Source: Kolteria novifilia
GTDB lineage: Bacteria; Planctomycetota; Planctomycetia; Kolteriales; Kolteriaceae
Direction of reading: 5' to 3'
DNA: 64,000 nt
Assembly (NCBI GenBank): GCA_007748055.1
Contig: CP036279.1
Location: 3,410,001-3,474,000 of the forward strand
Under the pieces are notes generated by a model that saw nothing but the letters and a program-made list of their open reading frames with translations, did not search any database and was not told the origin of the DNA. Every line of letters begins with the position of its first letter. Positions within the stretch are counted from its first letter, which is position 1. Position numbers and translations under genes: made by a program. Shown one piece after another: positions 56,489-64,000 of the stretch.

Positions 56489-56827
56489 TGGCGAAAGTGT
56501 CCCCCCATGGCATGTTGTTTGGGTGAGTCCGCAAGGCAGGTCCAGTTTCGCCCAGTATACTGACTGCCGTCCCTCGATGGTTGACAAAGATCATGACCCG
56601 GTGAATCGGGCGAGCTCGATCGTCGCAGGTCATCATCTCCCTACCCATCTTGATGCGCACGGGACATCGAGCATTTCTTGATCCGCCCGAACGAGCGCAT
56701 AATGAGAGCGCGAGGGAAACGGCACTGTGGTTGTCGTTTGCCAAAGGAAGAGGGGCACCGAGGACGCGGAACCGGCTGTCCGCGACGGCGCTCCTGTCAC
56801 GAGATCTGTTACTTCGCGGAGGTGAAC

Positions 56828-57196
56828 ATGGCTGTCCAGATTCATGAGACCGCTCAACTGTTGAAGAAGAAGTGCGTTCCTTGCGAGGGAGGCGTTCCGA
56901 GGCTGACGCTCGAGGAGTCGAAACAGCAGCTTGAGAAACTCGAGGGCTGGACACTCACCGAGGACGGCCTGCGGATTCGCAAGCAATGGCAGGTAAAGAA
57001 CTTCATGGCCGGGATGGAGTTCTTCAACAAGATCGCTCAACTGGCCGAGGACGAAGGGCATCATCCCGACCTCCATCTCTCCAGCTATCGCAACGTCGCG
57101 ATCGAGATTTGGACGCATGCGATCGGTGGATTGTCGGAGAACGACTTCATCCTCGCCGCGAAGATCGACGAGATTCCCGTGGCGCTGAGGACCTAG
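56828..57196 (+). CDS. phhB: Pterin-4a-carbinolamine dehydratase
   Basis: 122 residues. It dehydrates 4a-hydroxytetrahydrobiopterin in pterin recycling. Family pattern: LEGWTLTEDGLRIRKQWQVKNF, FFNKIAQLAEDEGHHPDLHLSSYRNVAIEIWTHAIGGLSENDF, with the catalytic His pair in EGHHPD and the His of WTHA. A GGAGGTGAACATG site makes the start certain. No phenylalanine hydroxylase is adjacent, so the hydroxylase partner, if any, is elsewhere; non-pterin roles such as molybdopterin-related are possible. Its TAG stop lies 8 bp before the small membrane protein gene. Confidence 0.92.
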   Translation: MAVQIHETAQLLKKKCVPCEGGVPRLTLEESKQQLEKLEGWTLTEDGLRIRKQWQVKNFMAGMEFFNKIAQLAEDEGHHPDLHLSSYRNVAIEIWTHAIGGLSENDFILAAKIDEIPVALRT

Positions 57197-57204
57197 GAGG
57201 CCGC

Positions 57205-57432
57205 ATGTCCGTTTCCCGTCGTCGTGGCGAGTGGTCCATGCCGCACTTCAATCAACTTGTCGTGGCGGGGATGATTGGCGCTGTCGTGGCGACGACGTTC
57301 AAGCTCAATCTCTTAGGGATCTTTCTCGTCGGCGTCGCGCTGGTGCTCATTCGCAAGCACAGAAGAACGATCGAGGGACCGATCCCGTTCGTCCCGCCAT
57401 GGCGGCCATTGGAGCCAAGGGATCGCCGCTGA
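57205..57432 (+). CDS. Small membrane protein, unknown
   Basis: 75 residues with GGAGG before the ATG and only 8 bp after phhB, so it is translated with it. Residues ~18-50 (LVVAGMIGAVVATTFKLNLLGIFLVGVALVLI) give one or two membrane helices, and both ends are basic (MSVSRRRGE and RKHRRTIEG). No family recognised. Confidence 0.6.
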   Translation: MSVSRRRGEWSMPHFNQLVVAGMIGAVVATTFKLNLLGIFLVGVALVLIRKHRRTIEGPIPFVPPWRPLEPRDRR

Positions 57433-57454
57433 CGTCGCATTGCGGGGGAAAGGG

Positions 57455-58885
57455 CTACTTCTTCGGGCGATACATGTGCGTCGCCTGTCCAAAGACCGCT
57501 TCGGCCGACTCCATCATCGTTTCGGTGAGGGTCGGATGCGGATGGATGCTGTCGCCGAGATCGCGGGCCACCGCCGCGGTCTCGACCGCGAGAATGCCTT
57601 CGGAGATCAGTTCGCCGGCGCCGACGCCGACAATGCCCACCCCAAGGATCCGCTCGGTCTTCGGATCGACGAGCAGCTTGGTCATCCCCTCGGTCCGGTT
57701 GAGCGTCAGAGCGCGTCCGGAAGCTCCCCAAGGGAAGCGAACGATCGCGACTTCCTTCTTCTGCTTCTTCACTTCGTTCTCGGTCAACCCACACCAGGCG
57801 ATCTCCGGATCGGTGAAGACCACCGCGGGGATCGCGATGTTGTCGAAAGCCGCGGGCTCTCCGGCGATCACTTCCACCGCGATCTTCGCCTCGCGGGACG
57901 CCTTGTGCGCGAGCATGGGCTCTCCGGCGATATCGCCGATCGCGAAGAGGTGGGGATCGGCCGTGGCTTGCGACGAGTCGACCTCGACGAATCCCTTCTC
58001 GTCAATCTTCACCTTGGTCGTCTCGAGTCCGAGGTTCGCGCTGTTCGGGCGTCGCCCGACGGCGACCAGGACGCGATCAAAGAGTTGCTCCGGTTCGACG
58101 CCTTCGCCGGTGATGTGAGCGACGATTCCCTCGGGCTTGGCCTCGAGCGAGTCGACTTTGCTCTTGAGGTGGATGTTGGCGAACTGTTTCTCGAGTCGCT
58201 TGGCGAGCGGGCGGACCAGATCGCGATCGGCGCCCGGAAGCAGTCCGTCGGTGAACTCGACCACCGTCACTTCGGAGCCGAGGGCCGCGTAGACGGTCCC
58301 CATCTCGAGGCCGATGTAGCCACCTCCGATGACCAGCATCTTCTTGGGCACGTCCTTGAGGTCCAAGCCGCCGGTCGAGTCCATGACGCGCTCGTCGCCG
58401 ATCCGAAAGATCTCCGGCATCGCCGGAACCGAGCCGGTGGCGATGATCCCATGTTCAAAACGAATCTCTGTCGGAACCAGGGCGGAGTCGTCGACGGCCT
58501 CAAGCGCGATCGACTGGGAACTCTTAAAGGTACCACGAGCGCGGATCAGATCGACACCGCGCCGTTGGCAGAGTTCCCGAACGCCTCCGGTGAGCTTGTC
58601 GACGACCTCGTTCTTCCAGCCTCGAAGTCGATCCAAGTCGATCTTGGGTTCGCCGAAGCTCAAGCCCCACTCGTTCGCTTCGCGAGTCTCGTTCAGTAGC
58701 TTGGCGGCGTGGAGCAGTGCCTTTGAGGGGATGCAGCCGCGGTGAAGGCAGACGCCTCCGGGGGCCGTGTCGAGATCGACGAGGGCGACCTTCATGCCGT
58801 GATCGGCGGCATGGAAGGCGGCGGCATAGCCACCCGGGCCACCTCCGAGGACAACGACTTCCGTTTCAACGACGGCACCGGCCAT
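57455..58885 (-). CDS. lpdA: Dihydrolipoyl dehydrogenase (E3)
   Basis: 476 residues. It re-oxidises dihydrolipoyl groups of the pyruvate dehydrogenase complex, with FAD and [22 protein letters not shown] binds FAD. The redox disulfide is [13 protein letters not shown] (Cys 46 and 51; the usual residues between are different but the spacing is right). [21 protein letters not shown] is the NAD motif, [17 protein letters not shown] the second FAD part, and [16 protein letters not shown] holds the active-site His-Glu. It is the last gene of the aceE-aceF-lpd operon, 148 bp after aceF. Confidence 0.95.
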   Translation of the reverse strand: MAGAVVETEVVVLGGGPGGYAAAFHAADHGMKVALVDLDTAPGGVCLHRGCIPSKALLHAAKLLNETREANEWGLSFGEPKIDLDRLRGWKNEVVDKLTGGVRELCQRRGVDLIRARGTFKSSQSIALEAVDDSALVPTEIRFEHGIIATGSVPAMPEIFRIGDERVMDSTGGLDLKDVPKKMLVIGGGYIGLEMGTVYAALGSEVTVVEFTDGLLPGADRDLVRPLAKRLEKQFANIHLKSKVDSLEAKPEGIVAHITGEGVEPEQLFDRVLVAVGRRPNSANLGLETTKVKIDEKGFVEVDSSQATADPHLFAIGDIAGEPMLAHKASREAKIAVEVIAGEPAAFDNIAIPAVVFTDPEIAWCGLTENEVKKQKKEVAIVRFPWGASGRALTLNRTEGMTKLLVDPKTERILGVGIVGVGAGELISEGILAVETAAVARDLGDSIHPHPTLTETMMESAEAVFGQATHMYRPKK

Positions 58886-59033
58886 TGAGGCTCACTCCCT
58901 TGATCTTCGTCCCGAGGAGGGGACGGCTTGGTGTTCTCCCTTGCTCCTCGCGGGTCGCGACGCCGAAGCAAACCTGTCGCGGGGAAGGGTCGACTTGGAG
59001 AACTCGCGACGAGCTCCCATCCGAAGTCGTGGT

Positions 59034-60359
59034 TTACAGTTCGGTAAGAAGTTGGAACGGCTCGGACAAGAGGGACGTCACTTTGCCGATAAAGCGAGCG
59101 CCGTCGGCGCCGTTGACGACCCGATGATCGTACGAGAGCGACAGAGGGAGCATCAGTCGAGCCACGGGACCACTCTCGGAAGGAACGTACTCCTGGCGGG
59201 AGCGTGCCATGCCGAGAATCGCCACTTCGGGGTAGTTGACGATCGGGGTGAAACCCGTGCCGCCGATCCCACCGAGGTTGGAGATCGTGAAAGTGCCGCC
59301 CTTCATGTCGTTGGGACCCAACTTGCGAGCTCGGGCGCGGCCCGCGATGTCCGTGAGTTCGGCGGCCAACTCGAGTAGGCTCTTCTGGTCGCAGTCGCGA
59401 ATGACCGGCACGACCAACCCGTTCTCAGTGTCGACCGCGACCCCGATGTGGAAGTACCTCTTGAGAATCAATTCGCCGCGAGACATGTCGATGCTCGCGT
59501 TGAAGCGTGGGTAAGCCTTGAGCGCGGCCACCACCGCCTTGACGGCGAGGACTGTCATGGTGATCTTCGGGGCGCCCTCGTGGGACTTGACGAACCGACG
59601 ACGCGCCGCCTCGAGATCGGTGACGTCGGCCAAGTCGTGTTGCGTCACGTGGGGGACGGTCTGCCAAGCGAACGACAGGTTGTTCGCGGAGGTCTTGGCG
59701 ATCTTGTTCAGGGCTTCGTGTTCGACTTCGCCCCACTGACTGAAATCGGGCAGGGGGGGAGCCGCCACCGTTGTGCCGCCACCGACAGGGTTGGCGAGAC
59801 GGTTCTTGACGAACTCCTTGACGTTGTCCTGCGTGATTCGCCCACCCGGACCGCTGCCGGTGATTTCGTGGAGATCGACACCGAGTTGCCGCGCCAAACG
59901 TCGCGTCGCCGGGCCGGCGGGCGCGGGAGGCTGATCCTTGGAGGGCGCCGTCGTGGCGGGAGCGGCGGTCTGCGCCGGTTTGGCGCTTGCCGCCTCAGGA
60001 TCCGCTTTGGACGGTTGCGGAGCGGATGAGGTATCCGGTTCCGACTTGGCGGGCTCTTCCGGTTCCTTCTTGGCCTCGGGTTCCGCGCTTGCGGCGGCGG
60101 AAGCGGCGGTGCCGTTGCTACCGGTTTCCTCCAGAGTCAAGACCAGCGTCCCGACGCTAACGCTGTCGCCTTCGGAGACGTGGATCTTCGAAACGGTGCC
60201 CGCGTGGGGGCAGGGGACTTCGAAGACCGCCTTCTCGGTCTCGACCTCGAGGACCGGCTGTTCGGCTTCGATGGTGTCGCCTTCGGCAACCATGACCTGG
60301 CCGACGTCGGCACTTTCGACATTCTCTCCGAGATCGGGGATCTTGAACTCAATCGTCAT
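59034..60359 (-). CDS. aceF: Dihydrolipoamide acetyltransferase (pyruvate dehydrogenase E2)
   Basis: 441 residues, one lipoyl domain. The lipoyl Lys43 is in VETEKAVFEVP. After an Ala/Pro/Glu-rich linker comes the peripheral subunit-binding domain, TRRLARQLGVDLHEITGSGPGGRITQDNV (about 150-185). The catalytic acetyltransferase domain ends LSLSYDHRVVNGADGARF, with the catalytic His and Asn in place of the more usual Asp after RVV; that variant is known in some E2s. It transfers the acetyl group from E1 to CoA. It lies 72 bp after aceE. Confidence 0.94.
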   Translation of the reverse strand: MTIEFKIPDLGENVESADVGQVMVAEGDTIEAEQPVLEVETEKAVFEVPCPHAGTVSKIHVSEGDSVSVGTLVLTLEETGSNGTAASAAASAEPEAKKEPEEPAKSEPDTSSAPQPSKADPEAASAKPAQTAAPATTAPSKDQPPAPAGPATRRLARQLGVDLHEITGSGPGGRITQDNVKEFVKNRLANPVGGGTTVAAPPLPDFSQWGEVEHEALNKIAKTSANNLSFAWQTVPHVTQHDLADVTDLEAARRRFVKSHEGAPKITMTVLAVKAVVAALKAYPRFNASIDMSRGELILKRYFHIGVAVDTENGLVVPVIRDCDQKSLLELAAELTDIAGRARARKLGPNDMKGGTFTISNLGGIGGTGFTPIVNYPEVAILGMARSRQEYVPSESGPVARLMLPLSLSYDHRVVNGADGARFIGKVTSLLSEPFQLLTEL

Positions 60360-60431
60360 TGTGATTCCATGGTCGGGGATTTTACGTCCGAGCCCAAGAT
60401 GACTGGGCTCGAAGACGAATCGCGAAAATCG

Positions 60432-63116
60432 TTAAGCCAGTACTGGATCGGACTTGTCGGGATCGACGTTGAGCGTCTTTTTGGCTTGGTCGAAGACCTC
60501 ACGCTTGATCTTGCCGCGTTTAAGGAGCTCTCCCAACGTGACGAAGATGACGTAGTCGGCGTTGATCTCGTAGTGCTCCCGCAAGTCCTCTCGTGACTCG
60601 CTTCGACCGAAACCGTCGGTGCCGAGCCCGATAAGGGGTTCGGGAAGCCAGTGACCGACCTGATCGGCGACCAGTTTAATGTTGTCGCTGGTGGAGACAA
60701 ATGGGCCTTCGATGCCCTCGAACGTCTGCTCGAGGTAGCACTTGCGGGGAGTCTCTTCCGGATGGAGTCGGTTCCAGCGTTCGGTCGCTTGAGCGTCGCG
60801 ACGTAGTTCGGTGTAGCTGGTCGCGCTCCAGACATCGCTGGCGATACCGAATCGCTCGGCGAGGATCTCTTGAGCCTTGAGGGCTTCCTGGAGAATCGAG
60901 CCGCTTCCGAAGAGTTGCGGCCGAGCGGGCGATCCGGACACGTCACGACTGGTGAGCTTGTGGATTCCCTTGAGAATACCCTCGGCGGCCCCTTCGGGCA
61001 TCGCCGGCATCTCGTAGTTCTCGTTGTAGACCGTGATGTAGTAGAAGACGGCCTCTTGTTCCTGATACATCCGGCGAAGGCCGTCCTGGATGATGACGGC
61101 GACTTCGAAGGCGTAAGCCGGATCGTAGCAGACGAGGTTGGGAACGACCGACATGCAGAGATGGCCGTGGCCATCCTGGTGCTGTAGGCCTTCGCCGTTG
61201 AGTGTCGTGCGTCCCGCGGTCCCGCCGAGCATGAAGCCCCGCGTGCGCGAATCAGCGGCGGCCCAGACCAAGTCGCCCACCCGCTGGAATCCGAACATCG
61301 AGTAGTAGATGTAGAACGGAATCATGTTGATTCCGTGGGTCGAGTAGGAGGTCCCGGCGGCGATGAATGAGCACATCGACCCGGCCTCATTGATACCCTC
61401 TTCCAAGATCTGGCCGTTCTTGGCCTCCTTGTAGTAGAAGAGGTTGTCCGAGTCGACCGGTTCGTAGAGCTGACCGCTGGGAGCGTAGATGCCGCACTGG
61501 CGGAAGAGCGGTTCGAGCCCGAAGGTACGGGCCTCGTCGGGAATGATCGGAACGACTTTGTCGCCGATCTCCTTGTTCTTGAGCAGGATCTGAAGGATTC
61601 GGTTGAATGCCATCGTCGTCGAAGACGTTTTGCCGCCACTGTCCTTCAGGATCGACGTGAAGTCTTCCAGCTTGGGCGTTTCGACTTTGGGGGCCTTCAC
61701 CGAGCGTTGGGGAAGGTAGCCCCCGAGTTCTTTTCGCCGTTGGTGGAGATACTCCATCTCCGGGCTGTCGGCCGGCGGCACGTAGAAGGGAACCTCTTCG
61801 AGCTTGTCGTCGGGAATCGGGATTCCGAAACGATCGCGGAACTCCCGCACCGCGTCGAAGTTGAGCTTCTTCTGCTGGTGGGTCGACATTTGACCTTCGC
61901 CGGCATCGCCGAGGCCGTATCCCTTGATCGTCTTGGCGAGAACGACCGTCGGGGTACCGGAGTGGGTCGTCGCCGCTTGATAGGCCGCGAAGACCTTCTC
62001 GGGGTCGTGCCCACCACGTTTGATGTTCTTGAGGTACTCGTCGGAGAGGTGCTCGACGCGCCGCTTGAGTTCGTCGTAGGCTCCGAAGAAGTGATCGCGG
62101 ATCCAGTCGCCACCGGCGGCTTTGTACTTCTGGTACTCACCATCGAGGCATTCGGTCATCCGGCGAACGAGCAATCCGTCATGATCGGCGGCGAGCAGGG
62201 GATCCCACTGGCTCCCCCAGACGACTTTCAGGACATTCCACCCCGCGCCTCGGAAGACTCCTTCGAGCTCCTGAATGATCTTCCCGTTGCCGCGGACGGG
62301 CCCGTCAAGACGTTGCAGGTTGCAGTTGACGACGAAGATGAGGTTGTCGAGCTTCTCCCGAACCGCGATCGACAGGGCGCCGAGCGTTTCGACCTCGTCG
62401 CATTCACCGTCGCCGACGAAGCACCAGACCTTCGCGTCGGAGGCGGGACGCAATCCTCGGTTCTCGAGGTAGCGCATCAGCCGGGCCTGGTAGATCGACA
62501 TCAGCGGGCCGAGGCCCATCGACACCGTCGGGAACTGCCAGAAGTCGGGCATGAGCCACGGGTGGGGATAGGACGAAAGTCCGCCTCCCTCACCAAGCTC
62601 CCGGCGGAAGTTGTCGAGCTGTTGGGGCGTCAACCGGCCTTCGAGGAAGGCGCGCGAGTAGATGCCGGGCGAAGCGTGTCCCTGGAAGAAGACGAAGTCG
62701 CCGCCGCAATCGTGATCGGGGCCACGGAAGAAGTGGTTGAAGCCGACTTCGTAGAGGGTCGCGGCCGAGGCGTAGGTCGAGATATGCCCGCCAACACCGG
62801 AGCTACCTTTCGAGGCCCGGACCACCATCGCCATGGCGTTCCAGCGGATGATACTCTTGATGCGCCGCTCGATGGCCCGATCACCGGGATAGACGGGCTG
62901 TTCCGAAGCGGGAATCGTATTGATGTAAGGGGTTCGCACGGCGCGGGTGGGTTCGATTCCCTCTTTCGAAGCCACCTCGATGAGACGCGTCAGCAACTGC
63001 CCGGCCCGAGCAGGTCCTTCTCGACGAATCACATCCTGGAGCGATTCGAGCCATTCACTGGTCTCCTGCGGATCAATGTCTTCACTCAGGAGATCCCGTG
63101 TCACACCCTTCAGCAT
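60432..63116 (-). CDS. aceE: Pyruvate dehydrogenase E1 component, homodimeric
   Basis: 894 residues, the homodimeric gammaproteobacterial-type E1. It decarboxylates pyruvate with thiamine diphosphate and passes the acyl group to lipoyl-E2. Key segments: GHISTYASAATLYEVGFNHFF, FVFFQGHASPGIYSRAFLEG, and the thiamine-diphosphate motif GDGECDEVETLGALSIAVREKLDNLIFVVNCNLQRLDG. TRGFMLGGTAGRTTLNGEGLQHQDGHGH and ATSYTELRRDA lie in the C-terminal part. ATG 63116 has only a weak ribosome site. It is first of the aceE-aceF-lpd operon. The glyoxylate- or PdhR-type regulator is not seen. Confidence 0.95.
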   Translation of the reverse strand: MLKGVTRDLLSEDIDPQETSEWLESLQDVIRREGPARAGQLLTRLIEVASKEGIEPTRAVRTPYINTIPASEQPVYPGDRAIERRIKSIIRWNAMAMVVRASKGSSGVGGHISTYASAATLYEVGFNHFFRGPDHDCGGDFVFFQGHASPGIYSRAFLEGRLTPQQLDNFRRELGEGGGLSSYPHPWLMPDFWQFPTVSMGLGPLMSIYQARLMRYLENRGLRPASDAKVWCFVGDGECDEVETLGALSIAVREKLDNLIFVVNCNLQRLDGPVRGNGKIIQELEGVFRGAGWNVLKVVWGSQWDPLLAADHDGLLVRRMTECLDGEYQKYKAAGGDWIRDHFFGAYDELKRRVEHLSDEYLKNIKRGGHDPEKVFAAYQAATTHSGTPTVVLAKTIKGYGLGDAGEGQMSTHQQKKLNFDAVREFRDRFGIPIPDDKLEEVPFYVPPADSPEMEYLHQRRKELGGYLPQRSVKAPKVETPKLEDFTSILKDSGGKTSSTTMAFNRILQILLKNKEIGDKVVPIIPDEARTFGLEPLFRQCGIYAPSGQLYEPVDSDNLFYYKEAKNGQILEEGINEAGSMCSFIAAGTSYSTHGINMIPFYIYYSMFGFQRVGDLVWAAADSRTRGFMLGGTAGRTTLNGEGLQHQDGHGHLCMSVVPNLVCYDPAYAFEVAVIIQDGLRRMYQEQEAVFYYITVYNENYEMPAMPEGAAEGILKGIHKLTSRDVSGSPARPQLFGSGSILQEALKAQEILAERFGIASDVWSATSYTELRRDAQATERWNRLHPEETPRKCYLEQTFEGIEGPFVSTSDNIKLVADQVGHWLPEPLIGLGTDGFGRSESREDLREHYEINADYVIFVTLGELLKRGKIKREVFDQAKKTLNVDPDKSDPVLA

Positions 63117-63324
63117 GGGAGCGTACTCTTTCTGTCTAATTCACTAGCCGCGTTGAGACGTCGTTCGCGGCGTTGTCATGCGGACTCTTCTGGACGCAAC
63201 CGTACCGCTTGCAGCATACTCGGATCGCGCTTCATTTCCCACACTTGGCCCCTGGATTGTGCCAATTATCGGGGAAGTGGGCGAGTCTCCGCGAAGAGAG
63301 TCGCGATCGCATCGGATTTTCGCC

Positions 63325-64000
63325 TCACCTGTTCATGGTTTTCAACTTCGCGACTCGGAAATCTTCCAGGCTTCGGACCCACGCCGCGCTGGGGCAGTCG
63401 GTCGAAGCCGCTCGTTGCTTGGCGAGATGCACCGGACGAATCCCCAGCGCCGCGGCCCCCAGCACGTCTTCTTCCCAGGAGTCACCGATGTGGACGACGC
63501 TGGACGCATTCACGCCCAGTTGGTCCAATGCCGCTTGGAAAATCTCCCGATGAGGCTTTTTTCGGCCGATTTCCGCGCTGGTCAAGGTGAAGGTGACAAA
63601 CTGATCCAGGCCGTGACCGCGCAGGATCCCGTGCAACGACGAGTGCCAGTTGCTCACAATCGCCGCCTCGCGACCCTCCTCGCGACAGGCTTCCAGGCAC
63701 GCGAGCGCCCCAGGAGTCGTTTTCCATGTCTGGGGGTCGTCGAACCGCTGGAAGAGCCGAGCAAGCCACTCGTCGTGTTGCTCGTGGAGTGTCGCGAACG
63801 GGCGGGAGAGTTCGTGCGTAAACCTCCACCATCCTTGGAGTTCCATCTCTTCGGAGCACTCGAGCTCGGGATGAGCGGAGCGGTACTCGCTCGCGAGCTT
63901 GGGCCAGAGTCCTCGTAGACGCTCGACAAACTCGTCTTGGGGAACCTCCGTCCCCAATTCGCGGGCCTCTTGCAGGTAAATCTCGGCGACCGGGAGGACG
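63325..64000 (-). CDS. HAD-superfamily hydrolase, 5' end beyond the window
   Basis: At least 225 residues are visible, with the frame open to the window edge (reading ...AEIYLQEARELGTEVPQDEF before the first in-window Met), so the true start and the DxDxT nucleophile motif lie outside. Visible motifs: IVSNWHSSLHGILRGHGL (motif II Ser/Thr), SAEIGRKKPHREIFQAAL (motif III Lys), VVHIGDSWEEDVLGAAALG (motif IV Asp pair). The cap is helical, so it belongs to the haloacid-dehalogenase/phosphatase group. The substrate is unknown. Confidence 0.85.
   Translation of the reverse strand, partial: VLPVAEIYLQEARELGTEVPQDEFVERLRGLWPKLASEYRSAHPELECSEEMELQGWWRFTHELSRPFATLHEQHDEWLARLFQRFDDPQTWKTTPGALACLEACREEGREAAIVSNWHSSLHGILRGHGLDQFVTFTLTSAEIGRKKPHREIFQAALDQLGVNASSVVHIGDSWEEDVLGAAALGIRPVHLAKQRAASTDCPSAAWVRSLEDFRVAKLKTMNR

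Noticed and set aside
52956-56563. Long frames 52956-54296 (minus) and 55022-56563 (plus)
   Set aside because: Antisense to the exported oxidoreductase and the sulfatase, both with unmistakable motifs.

Overview
The window reads as chromosomal DNA of a planctomycete, probably in the Gemmatales/Isosphaerales range. The G+C is high. There is a DUF1559 prepilin-like protein with a small lipoprotein behind it, a sulfatase, Tat-exported Gfo/Idh/MocA and ThuA-type proteins, and multicopper oxidases with a planctomycete-type N-terminus and FG-GAP-like repeats. A Gram-negative lipid A operon with an LpxC-FabZ fusion is also present. I infer the taxonomy from gene content; no rRNA gene lies in the window.

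Layout. 0-6 kb: a very large octanucleotide array (73-823), then an RND efflux permease and its membrane fusion protein. 6-14 kb: a full multicopper oxidase, a lower-G+C type II restriction-modification pair resembling PaeR7I/XhoI, short repeats, and a broken second multicopper oxidase fused to the tail of an arsenite methyltransferase. 14-17.3 kb: an HDOD signalling protein, an IS630 remnant with an A8 slippery site, a tyrosine-integrase remnant, and tRNA-Glu(CTC). 17.3-27.2 kb: the envelope operon skp/ompH - lpxC/fabZ - lpxA - Gfo/Idh oxidoreductase (minus), then divergent ileS and mnmG. 27.3-32.8 kb: a response regulator with its DNA-binding domain at the N-terminus behind a strong sigma70-like promoter, a repeat cluster, a soluble histidine kinase, ruvA and a secreted CPFC protein. 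33-37 kb: pdxJ, dapA, a TfoX-like protein, DUF1559 and lipoprotein. 37-44 kb: an ArsM-like methyltransferase, a CobW-family GTPase, a PhyH-type dioxygenase, a voltage-gated-type K+ channel, a cysteine-rich exported protein, and KDPG aldolase. 44-57 kb: a rimB-rimK-deacylase operon, ThuA, nagA, an acyl-CoA synthetase, an FHA-GAF-cyclase, an exported oxidoreductase, a DUF1080-like protein, a sulfatase, pterin dehydratase and a small membrane protein. 57-63 kb: the pyruvate dehydrogenase operon (aceE-aceF-lpd). A HAD hydrolase runs off the right edge.

The most unusual content is non-coding. There are three families of short dispersed repeats (a TGCCCACG/CGTGGGCA hairpin composite, a hairpin element often bounded by CTAG, and a MITE-like element with 16-bp inverted ends). 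There is also a 30-bp tandem expansion inside one repeat copy and a roughly 94-unit GGGATCGT array that fits the G-quadruplex rule along its whole length. Several repeats begin at a CTAG that also carries the TAG stop codon of the neighbouring gene. I found no wholly new multi-gene system that I can defend. The strongest candidates for new biology are these repeats, the oxidase/methyltransferase deletion scar, and the inverted-architecture regulator.
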